A stretch of 64,000 nt of DNA. Source: Myxocyprinus asiaticus (Eukaryota; Chordata; Actinopteri; Cypriniformes; Catostomidae). The stretch is taken from the NCBI RefSeq assembly GCF_019703515.2, contig NC_059372.1:14041492-14105491 (forward strand). Direction: 5' to 3'. A model generated the notes under the pieces. It made no database searches. It was not told where the DNA came from and saw nothing but the letters and a program-made list of their open reading frames with translations. The number at the start of each line of letters is the position of its first letter. The first letter of the stretch is position 1. Positions 24,846 to 38,221 of the stretch are shown here, piece by piece. The translations under genes and the position numbers were made by a program.

Positions 24846-25437
24846 ACCAGGGCAAACTACTGCCCGCGGGTCGATTTATCATGAAAGTTTTTTATTAGAG
24901 GTTACTTTTATCTGGCTTTTGGACCTATCGCGCATCCATAAGCTTGTAATATGCTCAGGGTTGCCAGATAATATATGCAACACCCCAAGCAGAGATTTAT
25001 AAATGCACAAATAGGAAATATTTCACCTTATGTCATACTTAATTTATGCAATCTGGCAACCATGCATGCGAGTGTGCACTCTCTCTCTCTCCTCTTCGAA
25101 AAAATAATAAAATACTTAGCCCTCAATAGTGCAATCTTATGCTCAAAGAAATGTGTGCTGCAGCCACTCCATGTCCAATCGTGAGGCTGCATGTGCTGTT
25201 TTGTGCCAAGTCTTTGAGCAAACCTTTTCAGTGATTACCTTTAGTAAAATCCCAAGAGATCTTCACATCATTCGCACACAGAGGGGACACGCGAGTAAAA
25301 CCAAGCGAGAGAGGAATATGTTTGTTCTTTGTGTTATTTGTGAAATTCTAAAGTCCCTTACACCTGTATGTGAATGTTACTCTGGCAGTAATCATTTATC
25401 AGTGTCATGCAGCCTGCTTTGTTCAGTTGTGTGCTAA
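24846..25437 (+). mobile_element. Possible hAT-like remnant
   Basis: ccagggcaaactactgcccg followed by cgggtcgatttatc resembles the start of fish hAT elements (CAGGG…GCCCGCGGG). Further on, the frame at 25129-25437 has FEQTFSVITFSKI, weakly like the C-terminal CEQTFS region of ZBED/GTF2IRD2-type hAT transposases. There is no DDE motif and no right end. Confidence 0.3.
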
Positions 25438-26383
25438 ATGGGATGCCAAACAAACCATTGACAAGACCCACATCATGACCCATGAGCATGTAAACATGTT
25501 GATAATGCTTTCAGAATAAAATAAGTAAATGGGTCCACTTTTAGGCCAACTTTAAAATAAGCTTTTAGAATCTATTATTTCAGAATATTTTATTTTACTA
25601 TTAAACCAGGCTCCTGATGTAGAGTGTTAAATTTAATTACCACTGCATTGAAGTATGGTAAAATAAACAATAAATAATTATTCTCAGTCTTTATTCAGTT
25701 TTACTAACACATGATAGAAAAGTAGCAGCAAAACTTCAAGCAATCACAGAATGGTCCCATCAGTATGCACTTCAGAAAATTGTGCATCATTCATTGAGTG
25801 CATGTCTGGGCTTAAAAGATAAAACTATGTAGAACTTTTTATCTTCTCTCTTCCATGTTCTACTTAATGGCTGATGTGGCCCCTGTACCAATATAACCTG
25901 CTTAATTGAATATGTAAGACTAATACTGTAAATTGGCAAGCAGATTTCCTTGAATCCCAGCAAACACAAAAATCTCAGCATTTTGTGAACACACAAAATG
26001 CTGCATCAATGTATGTCCTAATCTGCAGGTGCAGGTCATTTTCAGCGACAGATCATGTGAGAAAAAATAATCTAATGAAGCAATAAATGTTGTGTACATG
26101 AAAAACTGTTCTTTACGTTGTTTTAGTAGAATTTAAACATTATTTAATCTATTAATTTTTTTTTAATTATAATACATCTCCACTTTATACACCCCCCAAT
26201 ATTTTCTGAAGCACCCTCAATGATTTTGATCTGGAACCGAGCCTGTAGCTGGCAAACATATACAGATACATTCAATTATATAGCCTATATTTTGTAGGTC
26301 TATTTTGGGTACATATTTCATATTCCTTTCTCTTTTTTACCCTTTGTTTATTAACTACTTGTGCAACCGTAGGTACAGTTGTT

Positions 26384-26385
<2 letters not shown>
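25438..26385. other. Non-coding, no feature recognised
   Basis: AT-rich, with short frames only. Confidence 0.5.

Positions 26386-26432
<47 letters not shown>
26386..26432. repeat. (TG)n microsatellite
   Basis: About 47 bp of uninterrupted tg. It generates the Cys/Val-repeat frame at 26379-26633, which is not a gene. Confidence 0.95.
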
Positions 26433-26441
<9 letters not shown>

Positions 26442-27519
26442 TTGGGTTTGAGTAAAGCTCCTGGTCCCTTCCATATTCTAACTTTGTTTGTTACTCAGAT
26501 TTGTTATTTGTTATTTATTATCACCAGTTATTTACTTCATATTTATGTTCATGTTTATCATTATTTATGTTATATAATAGTTAATTCGAGTTCATTTGAA
26601 AAATACGTGTTTTTATTGTTTTCGTGGGGATAACGAAAACCCTTGTTTAAAATGGCGCGCAGGTGGCAACATAAAACGAACTCATTAAAACAGCTCATTA
26701 ACACAAAACTTTGAATATACATAAAACTAACGACAATTAATCACACACATGAACATAGTTCAGCATTAAAACACTTAATCCATAAGTATTGACTGAAAAC
26801 TTCATTTGTTATATTTTTACACTTTTAAGCAGAGCTCGTTGACAATTAACATATCTGTCTGGCTCAAGTCTCAGGCTGTTCTGACGCAGAGCAGGAAGTG
26901 GGGCAATGATGCCACTCAAATGTAAAACTGAAGATATATACTTTGATACAATTAATATTAAAATAATTTGCACAAAACACCAAAAATAAAAACAACAAAT
27001 ATAAAATAATTATTTTAATTGGCCTTTACATAAATTCACCTAACATATCAACAACAAAAAAAACATTTCTTAAAGTTTGATGAAATGGTAATGTAGAACT
27101 CACAACACTACAAATACACAGAAGAAAAAAATAAGTTTGTGCCCAATTTCACAGCTCCATTCTCCTGATGTACTGTCAGGTGCGTTCACTACACTCCAGT
27201 TATGTGAACAAAGTTGTTATTGCAAGCGCGCTGGATTCGAATGGGTGAAGGGCAAGATTTTCAGAATATTAAAATGTAAATTTCACTCTGTTCCTCACAA
27301 CATGATCATATGGCTTTACATGACTTGAAATATAGCGCACAGGTGATATGGATGACTTTTACAGTTGAGGCTAAATGTTTACATATGCCTAGGTGTATAA
27401 TTATTACACATTTCATATTTATTTCACTTTTCACCTGTAACAGTGTGCTGAAATAGTAGGCAGGTAGTGGGAACGTAAGCATCTACAGTATGTTGTTTAT
27501 GACTACATTATTAGGAGGT
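26433..27519. other. Non-coding, no feature recognised
   Basis: AT-rich, with long A- and T-rich stretches and no coding signal. Confidence 0.5.
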
Positions 27520-28164
27520 AAAATTAAAATTCTCTCACCATTTATTCACCCTCATGCCATCCCAGATGTGTGACTTTCCATTTTTCTGCAGAACACAAAT
27601 TAAGTTTTTATAAGAATATCTCAGCTCTGTAGGTCCTCACAATGCAAGTGAATGAGTGCCAAAATGTTGATGCTCCAAAAAGCATATAAAGACAGCATAA
27701 AAGTAATCCATATGACTCCAGTGGTTAAATCCATATCTTAGAAGCAATATGATAGGTGTGAGTGAGAAACAGATCAATATTTAAGTCAATCTTTGCTAGA
27801 AATTCTTCTCCCTGTCCAGTAAGGGATGTATGCATGAAAAATGTGAATCACCAAAAACACAAGAAGAAGAAAGTAAAAGTTAAAGTGGAGACTGACTGAG
27901 AAGAGAGGAAAATTTATATTAAAAATGGACTTAAATATTTATCTGTTTCTCAACCACACCTATAATATCGCTTCTGAAGACATTGATTTAACAACTGAAT
28001 TTTGGCACCCATTCACTTGCATTGTAAGGACCTACAGAGCTGAGATATTCTTCTAAAAATTTTTTATTTGTGTTCTGAAGAAAGAAAGTCATACATATCT
28101 TGGATGTCAAGAGGGTGAGTAAATGTTGAGAGAATTTTCATTTTTGGGTGAACTATTCCTTTAA
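27520..28164. mobile_element. Angel-like TTAA MITE, left tip missing
   Basis: The left arm enters at aaattaaaattctctcacc and has caccctcatgccatcccag. The right arm ends ttttgggtgaactattcctt with TTAA at 28161-28164. The interior gtgagtgagaaacagatcaa / tatctgtttctcaaccacac is palindromic. The outermost 20 bp or so of the left end is lost. Confidence 0.8.
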
Positions 28165-28209
28165 ATAACCTTTGCACTTTGGGCTAAGATTTAGAAAAGA
28201 AATGGTATC

Positions 28210-28242
<33 letters not shown>

Positions 28243-28246
28243 TACA
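28210..28246. repeat. (TA)n(CA)n microsatellite
   Basis: Alternating at followed by ac repeats, immediately left of the Tc1-like element. The element may have inserted into this TA-rich run. Confidence 0.9.
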
Positions 28247-28248
28247 CA

Positions 28249-29434
28249 CTGCATGCACAATTATTAGGTAAATTGTATTCATCAGGATTCATTTTATTGT
28301 TGAACAAACACAATGCTCTCAGTCAATCCAAAATGTTATTGAACCTCAAACCTGAATGTTTAAGAAAGGAAAAGTGAGTTTTGTCTTTCTCAGGGGGATA
28401 TATAAGTGTGCACAATTATTAGGCAACTATTAGTGTGCACAATAATTAGGCAACTAAATTTTAAAAAAGAATTTCTCCCAACTCATTGTTTATTCTAAAT
28501 TTTTAGAGTAAGTGCAACAAATAAGTAACACAAAATGACAATTAAATAACAATTTTGGCCTTTAAAAAATATTCAGTGATCTATATAGCCACACTTTTCA
28601 ATAACTGCCATGAGCCTTCCATCCATGGAGTCTGTCAGTTTTTTTTATCTGTTCACTATCAACTTAGCTGAAGCAGCAACCACAGCCTCCCAAATGCTGT
28701 TCAAAGAGGTGCATTGTCTTCCCTCACTGTAAATCTCACATTTGAGAAGGGCCCACATGTTCTTAGTAGGATTTAAGTCAGGTGAGGAAGGGGCCAAGTC
28801 ATTATTTGGGCATATTTGAGGCCCTTGCTGGTGAGCCAAGCAGTGGAGTACTTGGATGCATGTGATGGAGCATTGTCCTGCATAAAGATCATGGACTTCT
28901 TGAATGCCGAGGACTTCTTCCTGTAACACTGCTTGAAGAAAGTACTTTGCAGAAACTGGCAGTAGGTTTGGGAGTTGAGTTTCAGTCCATCTTCAACTCA
29001 AAAAGTTCCAACTACCTCATCCTTAATGATAGCAGCCCATACCAGTACCCCTCCTCCACCTTGCTGGTGCCTTACTCGAAGTGGTGCCCTGTGTCCATTA
29101 GTGATCCAGCCATGGGCCCATCCATCTGGTCCATCAAGAGTCACTCTCATTTCATCTGTCCATGAAACCTTTGAAAAATCTGTCTTCAGGTATTTCTTTG
29201 CCCAATCTTGACACTTATTCAGTGGTGGTCATGTTTCAGCCTTACTGACCTCAGTTAAATCTCTTTTTTGGCCGATTTTACCTGAGGTAATGAAGCTGCC
29301 TAATAATTATGCACACCTTGATATAAGGTGTTAGTCATTTTCGCATTCAAGTTTATATTGTGTGGAGTTGGAAAATGTGCATGGAAATAATGATAAGATC
29401 AGAATACTCACTTGCCTAATAATTGTGCACGCAG
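28249..29434 (-). mobile_element. Tc1/mariner-like element
   Basis: The left end ctgcatgcacaattattagg and inverted right end ctgcgtgcacaattattagg match at 19 of 20 positions, with TA at 29435-29436. Inner copies of caattattaggcaac lie near 28420-28455, and taataattatgcacac near 29300, suggesting sub-terminal repeats. A decayed transposase lies on the minus strand (listed separately). Length is 1186 bp, close to that of autonomous Tc1-like elements. Confidence 0.85.
28645..29160 (-). pseudogene. Tc1/mariner transposase remnant
   Basis: DDE/D transposase of the Tc1/mariner superfamily, which cuts and reinserts the element at TA sites. The last part of the frame (28645-28929) reads DLAPSSPDLNPTKNMWALLK. 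This matches the superfamily PDLNPIE…W block carrying the third catalytic residue, but the acidic residue position is changed (TKN in place of IEN). Upstream similarity continues to about 29160 in other frames (…GPSIW-type shadow frames on plus). No open full-length frame of about 340 codons remains. Confidence 0.75.
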
Positions 29435-32400
29435 TAGTGTTTTAGGTCTTAACACTTGCACTTTGGTCTTTTATGTGTGTGTCATGAGTTTGACACAGAT
29501 AGGCAAACAGGAATGTGGACAAGAAAATGAAACCTTTGGTGCGATAGTTCTGTTTTCCTAAAAAATATTTGATACAGCATCTCTCGTGATCCTTCACCTT
29601 AAAATCAGAGCCAGCTGAACACAGAGTCAAGACCTTGACAGAATCTGATGAACACAGAAAAAAAAAAAAAACTAATTCACAACATAAAGACTGAAACAGT
29701 CTTGCAATGGAGAAGACGAATATTGTATGCCAAACGAATTGAATGTCTTTGGTTCTGACAATGCAGTGTGATCACTGTAATCCATTTTACTGTGTTCGCT
29801 GTAGAAAAGATTAATAATGGCCTATATGTAATTACCCCGAAAGCCTGTTGGGACATAAATTCGCTCAGAGCAGAACAGAACACATGATAGATCGTGACTT
29901 TGTTGTGTAGTGTATGTTTCATTTGTCGACCTTGTTACAACAACCCCATAGTCTCCTAGATGCTATTTCATAAAACCAAATAGATTTTACATAGAGAATA
30001 TGATGCTCACATACTTGAGTGGTTTATTTTGCATGGTATAATACATATTACGATAATCCATTATACTCTTGTATAGCATGCTGTATCATGTGTAATCAGT
30101 ATCGGCGCTACAGGGGGGTCCCGGGGTGCTGTGCCATACCCCCCCCCCCCCCCACCCACACTTCGACCACATTTCAACCATAGACGTTTTAGTGCAGTGG
30201 GTGGACTTTTCAGATGGTGCCTTACGCATCGTAGGCAAATATACAACGAACTTCAAACATAAAACTACCCTACTTAAAATGAACGGTCTTTCCATGAAAA
30301 AGTATCTTTAATAGAATCAAAAAAGGAGAACGGATGATAATAGCGCCATACATTACAAAGGGTTAAGATAATCAAATCACAAAATAAGATGTGCCCCATG
30401 TGCATACAGTCTTCAGACACTGACATGCAGTTTCTTTCGCCTAAAAACAAGAAATCATTGAGCTCTTTATCACACTTTAGTTCACACCAGCAGAAGTCGT
30501 GTAAGTAAATTATATTTGTTTATTATATTTAGCCTAAAATGTACAAAGTATCAATCCTCTTTGTCTTTGATTTTCCTGATTTTTAGTTTAAGCTTGTTTA
30601 TCTAAATTCATTTTAGTCTATTTTAACAGAAGGGGAAAAAGTAAAAAGGACAAAAGAATATTCAAATAAAATGGCTAATATTAACTGCTTGTCTTCTCTA
30701 CGAGGGGAAAGAGGTGACGTTCATTTCAGAGCTAAAAGGGAATTGTTGTCCAAAGGCCACCCAAAAATATGATTTAAAAGACCTTTTCTCTCTGACAGGA
30801 AAGATCCTGATGCTGTCATCAGTGGCTAATTTCTAATTTCAATAGATAAAGAGAGGAATGTAATGACTTTTACAACAAATTTGTGGAGAATCTCAAGGAG
30901 AGACGCATGGAATTCCTGTTCACGTAACGGTAGGGTAACATATTTATTAATAAAAGACTATAGGTCATAGAAGTTGCATAGCATTATATCTGGTTAGTCT
31001 GATATGTGGGTATTATTTGGTGAATGAATTGACTGCTATGAAGAATTAAATAGTTATATAGTGCATTTTGAATTTTGACTCCCTGCAAAACTGTATTGGA
31101 AAAGCTCTGGACTTATCTAGGCCCCGTTTCCCAGTAACAAATAATCGTAGTTATTAAGAGTGTTTTCTACAAGCAATTTTGAGAACGTTAGTTATTTTTT
31201 ACATGAGTTTCCCAAAACTGCACTTAACATAAACACGCGAGGATGCGCTTTAAGTGCTACTTAAGATAATTGCTGTCCTTGTGCGAGGTGCTGAAATGTG
31301 ACCGTATAGTGCTGCTCTTTATTGTAACTTCAATATATTTGTGCATAACTTTATAAAAATTTGTAATTTACCTGGCTGGAAATGTTTATAAACATTTAAG
31401 CTTATAAATTACATAATGTTGTACATATTGTTTTGCAATAATTTTGTATAAAACAATCTATTTATTTTACACAATCACTGCTTCGTTCATTTCGTTTTCA
31501 CAAATTGCTTTGTTGGTCAAGATTAAAGTTTCCAGGATCAGAGGAGACAGCGAAGGCCCTGTGTATGGTCCTGCCAATGACAAGCATTAATTAAACCACT
31601 ATTGCAGAGCGCAAAATAAGGAGATGCTGCGCTTTAGGGACAATCAAAAGGGAGGTCTGCTCTTTACTCCCAAAATGTGTAACAGTAACAGAAATGATAA
31701 ACAACATGTGTGGAACTACACAACGTGTGGTGCGGGCAAGAGTGCCATTGGGTGTCAGAGAGGAAAAGGAGATGAGGATGAGGAGCCAATGTATACAAAC
31801 GATTTTCATGCACGGCAGCAAGTTATTTACTTTTTTCCTTCTCTTTCTAACATATGTATAATGATATTAAATGAGCATAAAGTTTAGCTATATATATATA
31901 TTTAAATTGTATTTCGTGTAATTTTGCGATTGTCCTGGAGGTGTCTGCATATGTTGGTGTCCTTACAATGTTCTTAGCGTTCTACAATTACTCTAGGGCT
32001 GCACCCAGTGAAAAGCATTGTGCAACGTCTGTTCGGGTGTTGGGGGTGGTGTTTATCATTCTCAAAATGTGGCCCCCTCTGAAATTCCCCACGTATTTCA
32101 TCCTGGTGCCGACTCTGTGTGAAGTGCTATGCTCTTTGAAACATGGTGCAATTAAAACATGGCAGGGTTAAAGATCAACATGAAAACTCAGCAACTATGG
32201 CAACATTTTTGCTAAATTATATTACGTGGTTCCTTAACACGTATTGCAGCAGTTCAAGGGTTAAATGTCCAGTGTGTGGTGCTAAAAGAAAGTTACATTT
32301 TCTCCCAAAAGGTGAGGTTTTTAAGGTTAATTCTTTATCGAGTTTTAAATCAATGAAACCAGCCTCCCAAACAGAAATCTTTACAACACGATCACACGGG

Positions 32401-32499
32401 ACGTCGTTGTTTCCGGCAGTTCCAGTACCCTAAGATCGGACACATTATGCCGAGTCACTGACAGGCGCCATCTGCTATCAGAGATAAATCAGTGTAAAT
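29435..32499. other. Mostly unique non-coding DNA
   Basis: No gene recognised. There is a poly-C run at about 30139-30154 beside a cggcgctacaggggggtcc patch that may be a repeat end. A gccccgtttcccagtaac repeat word lies near 31121. The ORFs here are under 100 codons and lack motifs. Confidence 0.45.
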
Positions 32500-32621
32500 C
32501 AGATGTTTATTGTAATTGTCATACTGCTGTGTTGCTTGGAAACGCACCCAAGACTTTCACCCACTGTTGCACTTGTGTATATGGTTGAGTGACAATAAAG
32601 GGATTTTATTTGATTTGATTG
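32500..32621 (+). mobile_element. L2/CR1-type LINE, 3' tail only (copy D)
   Basis: tgtgttgcttggaaacgcac, gcacttgtgtatatggttga and acaataaagggattttattt align to the 3' UTR of copy A (15240-15331). It ends ttgatttgattg. Only about 120 bp were inserted. Confidence 0.85.
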
Positions 32622-33229
32622 AGATTTTTACATCGGCTCAAGTGTGTTTACCTTCCCAGTGATGAGCCTGATTCGGAGACAGACTTTTGAACTCCACTAT
32701 TATGTACTACAGTCTGAAAGTCACAGTCATTGTGGTTTAAGGAGTGGTTATGCTTGGATAAACATCTTAAACATTGATAACAGTGTTTTTTTTTTTTATT
32801 TACATCATGTGTGGCAAAAAGAAAAAAAGGAACAAATAAAGCAAGAAAATATAGGCTGTCATCCGCTCTCTGCGACAGACTCAAAGCAGACTCATTTACT
32901 TGCAGGACTCATCAAAAGTGAAATGCTGCCTGCAATATCAGTGGCTCGTGAAGCACGAATGGTTGGCAAGCTCTGCACTCGTCTGTTCTTGACTAGCGCA
33001 GTTTCATCACACTTTAATAGTGTTTAGCTTCCCATTCAGCTCAAAATAAATAAAATGCTGCGATTATGATGAAGGATTACAACAAGCGCTAGATTGGCAT
33101 GTCACGAGTGACTTAAATTTGAATGAAATGCATTGCCTTTTCTTGCTGTTGATCACATACCCCCCCCCCCCCAAATATGCCAGTCCTGGCATGCGTGCCC
33201 TAGGTTGCGACCCTTGCTGTATTACATTC

Positions 33230-33370
33230 TCTACAGCTAAAACAACTTGCTTTTGGTGCCCCTCCGTGGATATTTCACCTGGAAAATGGAGCTCAAATGT
33301 GCCCATACACGAAGCAACACTAACCGCTTTGGCCACTGGGGGCAGTGTTTTGAATTTAGGTTCTGTCAAG
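33230..33370. repeat. Interspersed repeat shared with 55500-55620
   Basis: aacttgcttttggtgcccct, ccgtggatatttcacctgga and ggcagtgttttgaatttagg recur in the same order at 55525-55616 (cacttttggtgccactctgt, ggacatttaacccgga, gttcgaattttgg). Family unknown to me. Confidence 0.6.
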
Positions 33371-33719
33371 TGATTCTATGAGATCAGGCTGACAATTCAA
33401 CTCTCTGCATGCAAACAGGTAGCAAGTCAGTGGACACACCAGATATGTTATTTGTTGACAAACCCTCATAAACGTATCTGCTTTGCCAGATCCTATATAC
33501 TCTGTCTGCCTTTTTAATAATACAATCCTACAAATACATACCGATATGTGTTTGCCTTCTGTTTATGTCTGTTTTTGTGTGCGTCTGTCTCTTGCATATC
33601 CCTTTTTTCTTCACACTCCAGTGCCCTGCAAATATCCCAACGCGTCCACTCCAGCTCCCTTTTTCTCCTCCCCGATCCCCAACAGAGACTCTCTCACCCG
33701 TGTCCACACAGTCGCAGGG

Positions 33720-34070
33720 CTATAATTGGTATGGTTTACACTTCCTTAAGAGCAAATCGAAGTCTGGCCTGACAGCATTGCGGTAGCCAGAGCAGAGGGA
33801 CAAAATAGATGGGTCCGCAGAGGCCAGGCTCTAGCTTTAGAAATTCAGAGTGAGCCCTCTGTCTTTTTTGGGGGGTACTTGAGTGGGGCGTTTGGGAGTT
33901 GGTGTGTTTGAACAGCTTCCAGAATCATTTCCCAATTAATGTGAGCAACACGGCTTTGTTATGAGATCCCCAGCCGTGAGCTGTGAGTAAGAAAACACTC
34001 ATCCTGATGCTATTTTCGCTAACCTGTTGAGGATCTGGCTCCCACACTGTCTGTCACATTTTGTTTTTAA
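33720..34070. other. Candidate conserved non-coding stretch
   Basis: Single-copy-looking, compositionally balanced sequence with AT-rich homeodomain-like words (cccaattaatgtgagc) and no transposon similarity. This is an inference from texture only. Confidence 0.3.
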
Positions 34071-34796
34071 GAAGGAATCTGAAGCCAAACATATCATGCT
34101 GACAGACATGATGTTCCCTTTGAAAATGTTTTAGTTTACCACCCACATGGTGTAAAACTCAGAGGACTATTGCTGTGGATAATGCAAATTGTTACGAATC
34201 CTCAAATAAAGTGTAAGCATTTGATTTGATTACGTCTCTGACCAAAAAGAGGTAATTTAGGGTGAAGCGATTTTTTCAGAGATCAAATCTGACAAGCTTC
34301 ACTACATTTAATTTTGGCAAATATTTTGCTTTGTGAATCAATCCATAAGCTGAACATCTTAATTATTATTATATATATTTTTTAGATCATTAGGTAATTA
34401 GATCAATTTTAGATCAGTAGACCAATCTTACAATATTTTTGAGATTATCGGCATTGGCCAACAAACATGCCTGCTTGGTTGAATGTGCCGGTTCCTAAAT
34501 TGTGACTTTTTGCTACAATTTCATATATAAAAAAAGTTCTAAGGAATGCTTCATTCTGATTTGTCAATCATGACATTCTGTGGTTTTGTATAAAGATTGC
34601 TAAGCCATTGTCCAACACAGATTAATGTCCCTTGTATCACTCTGTGGTCTCCTTCCTATCACATAATAAAATGTCAATTTATTTATGTTAATTTATTTAT
34701 GTATTTTTTAAGTAGATGCATAATAATAATAATATGCAGTCGTATATATACATGTGTACAGTACACTGCCATTCAAAGGTTTGGTTTCACTTATTC

Positions 34797-34850
34797 TTCA
34801 TTATTATTATCATCATCATCATCATCATCATTATCATTATTATTATTATT
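34797..34850. repeat. (ATT/ATC)n trinucleotide run
   Basis: Mixed att and atc units near the left end of the split Tc1-like element. It produces the poly-Ile and poly-Ser frames here. Confidence 0.9.
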
Positions 34851-34867
34851 TCACATTTGAGAATAAT

Positions 34868-37800
34868 CAAATCAAATCACATTTATTGTCACACAGCCAT
34901 ATACACAAGTGCAATGGTGTGTGAAATTCTTGGGTGCAGTTCCGACCAATATAGCAGTCGTGACAGTGATGAGACATATACCAATTTACAATAACATCAA
35001 ATTAACACAACACAGTTTAAAGTCTAATATACACATTATTACACACAACAATATGCAAATAATAACATACACTGTACAGTATACAATACGCACAATATAG
35101 ATACACATTATTCAATAAAAATAAAAAAGTATATATAGTAGTATATACAGAATGTACAGTAGGCTGTATTGTACTGTATTGACATTCAGGCTGTCGGTTG
35201 ATAGTAAGTTGTTAAGAGAGAATATATATAATAATAATATAATTTATGACAGTCCGGTGTGAGATATAAGAGTAAGAGTAATAAAGTGCAGTGCTGATGT
35301 ATTTTGATCGTGGGAGATCAAGAGTTCAAAAGTCTGATTGCTTGGGGGAAGAAGCTATCATGGAGTCGGCTGGTGCGGGTCCTGATGCTGCGATATCGCC
35401 TGCCTGATGGTAGCAGTGAGAACAGCCATGGCTCGGGTGGCTGGAGTCTCTGATGATCCTCCGAGCTTTTTTCACATACCGCCTTGTATATATTTCCTGG
35501 AGGGAGGGAAGCTCACCTCCGATGATGTGTCTGGCAGTTCACACCACCCTTTGCAGTGCTTTGCGGTTGTGGGCTGTGCTATTGCCATACCAGGCGGAGA
35601 TGCAGCCAGTCAGGATGCTCTCTACAGTGCAGGTGTAGAACTGTGTGAGGATGTGGCGGTTCATTCCAAACTTCCTCAGCTATCTCAGGAAGAAGAGGCG
35701 CTGATGAGCCTTCTTCACAACGACTTCAGTGTGGATGGACCATGTGAGTTCCTCAGTGATGTGGACACCCAGGAACTTGAAGCTGCTGACTCTCTCCACT
35801 GGTGCTCCATTGATGGTGATGGGTCTGTGTTCTCTGTCTTTTCTCCTGAAGTCCACCACAAGCTCTTTTGTCTTACTGACATTGAGGGAGAGGTTGTGCT
35901 CCTGACACCAGTGTGTCAGAGTGTGCACCTCCTCTCTGTAGGCTGTTTCATCATTGTCAGTGATCAGACCTACCACCGTGGTGTCATCAGCAAACTTAAT
36001 AATGGCATTGGAGCTATGTGTTGCCACACAGTCATGTGTGTACAGGGAATACAGAAGTGGGCTGAGAACACAGAACACTGAGGGTCAGTGATGAGGAGAT
36101 GTTGCTGCCTATTCTAACCACCTGGCGTCTGCTTGACAGGAAGTCCAGGATCCAGCTGCACAGCGAGCTGTTTAAGCCCAGAGCCCGGAGTTTCTCATCT
36201 AGCTTGGAGGGCACTATGGTGCTGAATGCTGAGCTGTAGTCTACAAACAGCATTCTCACATAAGTGTTCTTTTTTTCCAGGTGGGAGAGAGCAGTGTGTG
36301 GTGTAGATGCAATGGCATCATCAGTGGAGCGGTTGTGCGGTAAGCAAACTACAATGGGTCAAGAGAGAGAGGCAGCACAGAGCAGATGTAATCTCTGATT
36401 AGTCTCTCAAAGAATTTGCTGATGATGGGGGTCAGAGCAACAGGATGCCAGTCATTTAAGCAAGTTATTTTTGATTGCTTTGGAACAGGCACAATAGTGG
36501 ATGTTTTAAAGCAGGTGGGGACTACAGACAAAGAGAGGGAAAGGTTGAAAATGTCTGTAAAAAAACCAGCCAGTTGGTTCGCGCACGCTCCGATGACATG
36601 GCCCGGAATTCCGTCTGGGCCTGCGGCTTTGCAGATATTCACCCGTCGGAAGGATCGGGTTACATCTGCTACAGAGACAGAGAGTGAACTAACCTCTGTA
36701 GCTTCGGCCGCGAGAGCTCTTTCCGCGAGGGCGGTGTTATTTCCCTCAAAACGAGCATAAAAAGTATTTAGCTCATCCGGGAGAGAGGCAGTGGTGTTCA
36801 TGAGTTTTTACTCCCTTTAAAGTCCGTGATGACGTAAATTCCCTGCCACATGCTTCTAGAGTTGGTGGTGTTAAACTGTCCTTCAATCTTGTTCCTGTAC
36901 TGGCGTTTTGTTGTTCTTTTTCGGAGGGCATAACTGGCTTGTTCCTGGAATTGAAAGCGGAGGTCCGCACATTAAGTGCCACGCGAACATCGCTATTTAT
37001 CCATGGCTTCTGGTTCGGATAGATCCATATTGTTCTGGTCGGAACTACGTCCTCCATGCACTTTTTGATGAAACACATTATGCTATCAGCGTAAACCTCA
37101 ATGTCGTCATCAGAGGCGGACCGGAACATCTCCCAGTCCGTGTGATCAAAACAGTCTTGTAGCATAGAGTCTGATTGGTCCGACCAGCACTGGATCGTTC
37201 TGAGGGTGGGTGCTTCCTGTTTCAGTTTCTGCCTGTAAGCGGGCAGAAGCAGAATAGAAGAGTGGTCCGATTTGCCAAATGGTGGGTGGGGGAGGGATTT
37301 GTAGCCATTCTGGAAGGGAGAGTAGCAATGGTCCAAAACCCGGTCCCCTCGTGTGTTGAAACTAATGTGCTGGTGGTATTTTGGTGCGACTGATATGAAA
37401 CTGGCTTTATTAAAGTCCCCGGTCACAATGAACGCGGCCTCAGGGTGCGCGGTTCCTGCTCACTTATACTCCCATACAGTTCCTTGAGTGCCCGGTCTGT
37501 GTCGGCATGTGGCGGGATGTACACAGCTGTGATAATGACCGCTGTGAATTCCCTCGGTAGCCAGAATGGTCGACACAGAAGCATGAGAAATTCCAGATCA
37601 GGAGAGCAGAAAGACTTGATAGAATGTACGTTCCTCTGATCACACCAGGATTTGTTGATCATAAAACATACACCACCACCTTTGCTTTTACCTGAGAGGT
37701 CTTTCGCTCTGTCCGCTCGGTGCACGGAGAACCCCCCGGGTTCAATGGCTGAGTCTGGAATCTCCACAAACATCCAAGTTTCTTTAAGGCAGATAATGCA

Positions 37801-38221
37801 GCAGTCCCTCGTCTCTCGTTGGAAAGAGATCCGTGCTTTCAGCTCGCAGAGATTGTTATCCAGAGACTGAACATTTGCCAGTAGAATACTGGGTAGCGGG
37901 GGTCGATTTGCGCGGCGTCTTACTCTGATGAGAACGCCGGCTCTGTTTCCCCTTTTCCTCCTGCCTTTCCGCGGCCGTGCAGCCCAGACAAAGGGCTCCG
38001 CTTGTGTGTTTGTAAACAGTGGGTCGGCATTGAGGAATTTGAAGTCCGGTTTACGGTGTGAAATTGCTGAACCAATGTCCAAAAGTGTTTGTCTGTCATA
38101 GACAATAAGGCAGACAACATCCAAGACAAAAAACATAAGAATTGTGAACAAAACAAACAAAACACTGCCATGTTGTGTCAGAGCTCGCAACGCAGCAGCC
38201 ATACTCGACGCCATCTTGAGT
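34868..38221 (-). mobile_element. L2/CR1-type LINE, near full-length copy C
   Basis: The minus-strand 3' tail (caaatcaaatcacatttatt) is at 34868. The 5' end, just upstream of the first codons, lies near 38221 against the interrupted Tc1-like element. At 3.35 kb it holds both the apurinic-type endonuclease and the reverse transcriptase, in a single-ORF arrangement. It is the most complete of the four copies in this window and shows what the others have lost. Confidence 0.85.
35318..38214 (-). pseudogene. LINE endonuclease-reverse transcriptase, broken
   Basis: The frame starts MASSMAAALRALTQHGS at 38214, followed by a hydrophobic segment and a basic RPRKGRRKRGNRAG stretch. The endonuclease shows LLANVQSLDNN, the KETW glutamate, AVYIPPHADTD, GDFNKASF and GKSDHSSI. 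These are the Asn, Glu, Tyr, Asp/Asn and SDH positions of APE nucleases. The reverse transcriptase has [32 protein letters not shown] (motif A) and FADDTTVVGL (motif C). Damage includes frameshifts near 37440 and 36890, a small deletion near 36075 that removes the GAPQG motif B, a TAG at about 35677-35679 and other frame changes. The 224-codon plus frame at 35407-36081 is its shadow. Confidence 0.85.

Noticed and set aside
26379..26633. 84-codon frame with Cys/Val repeats
   Set aside because: Produced by the (TG)n microsatellite.
34716..34994. Frame with a run of Ile
   Set aside because: Produced by the ATT/ATC trinucleotide run and the LINE tail.
35407..36081. 224-codon plus-strand frame
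   Set aside because: Antisense shadow of LINE copy C reverse transcriptase. The minus strand carries FADDTTVVGL and other family motifs.
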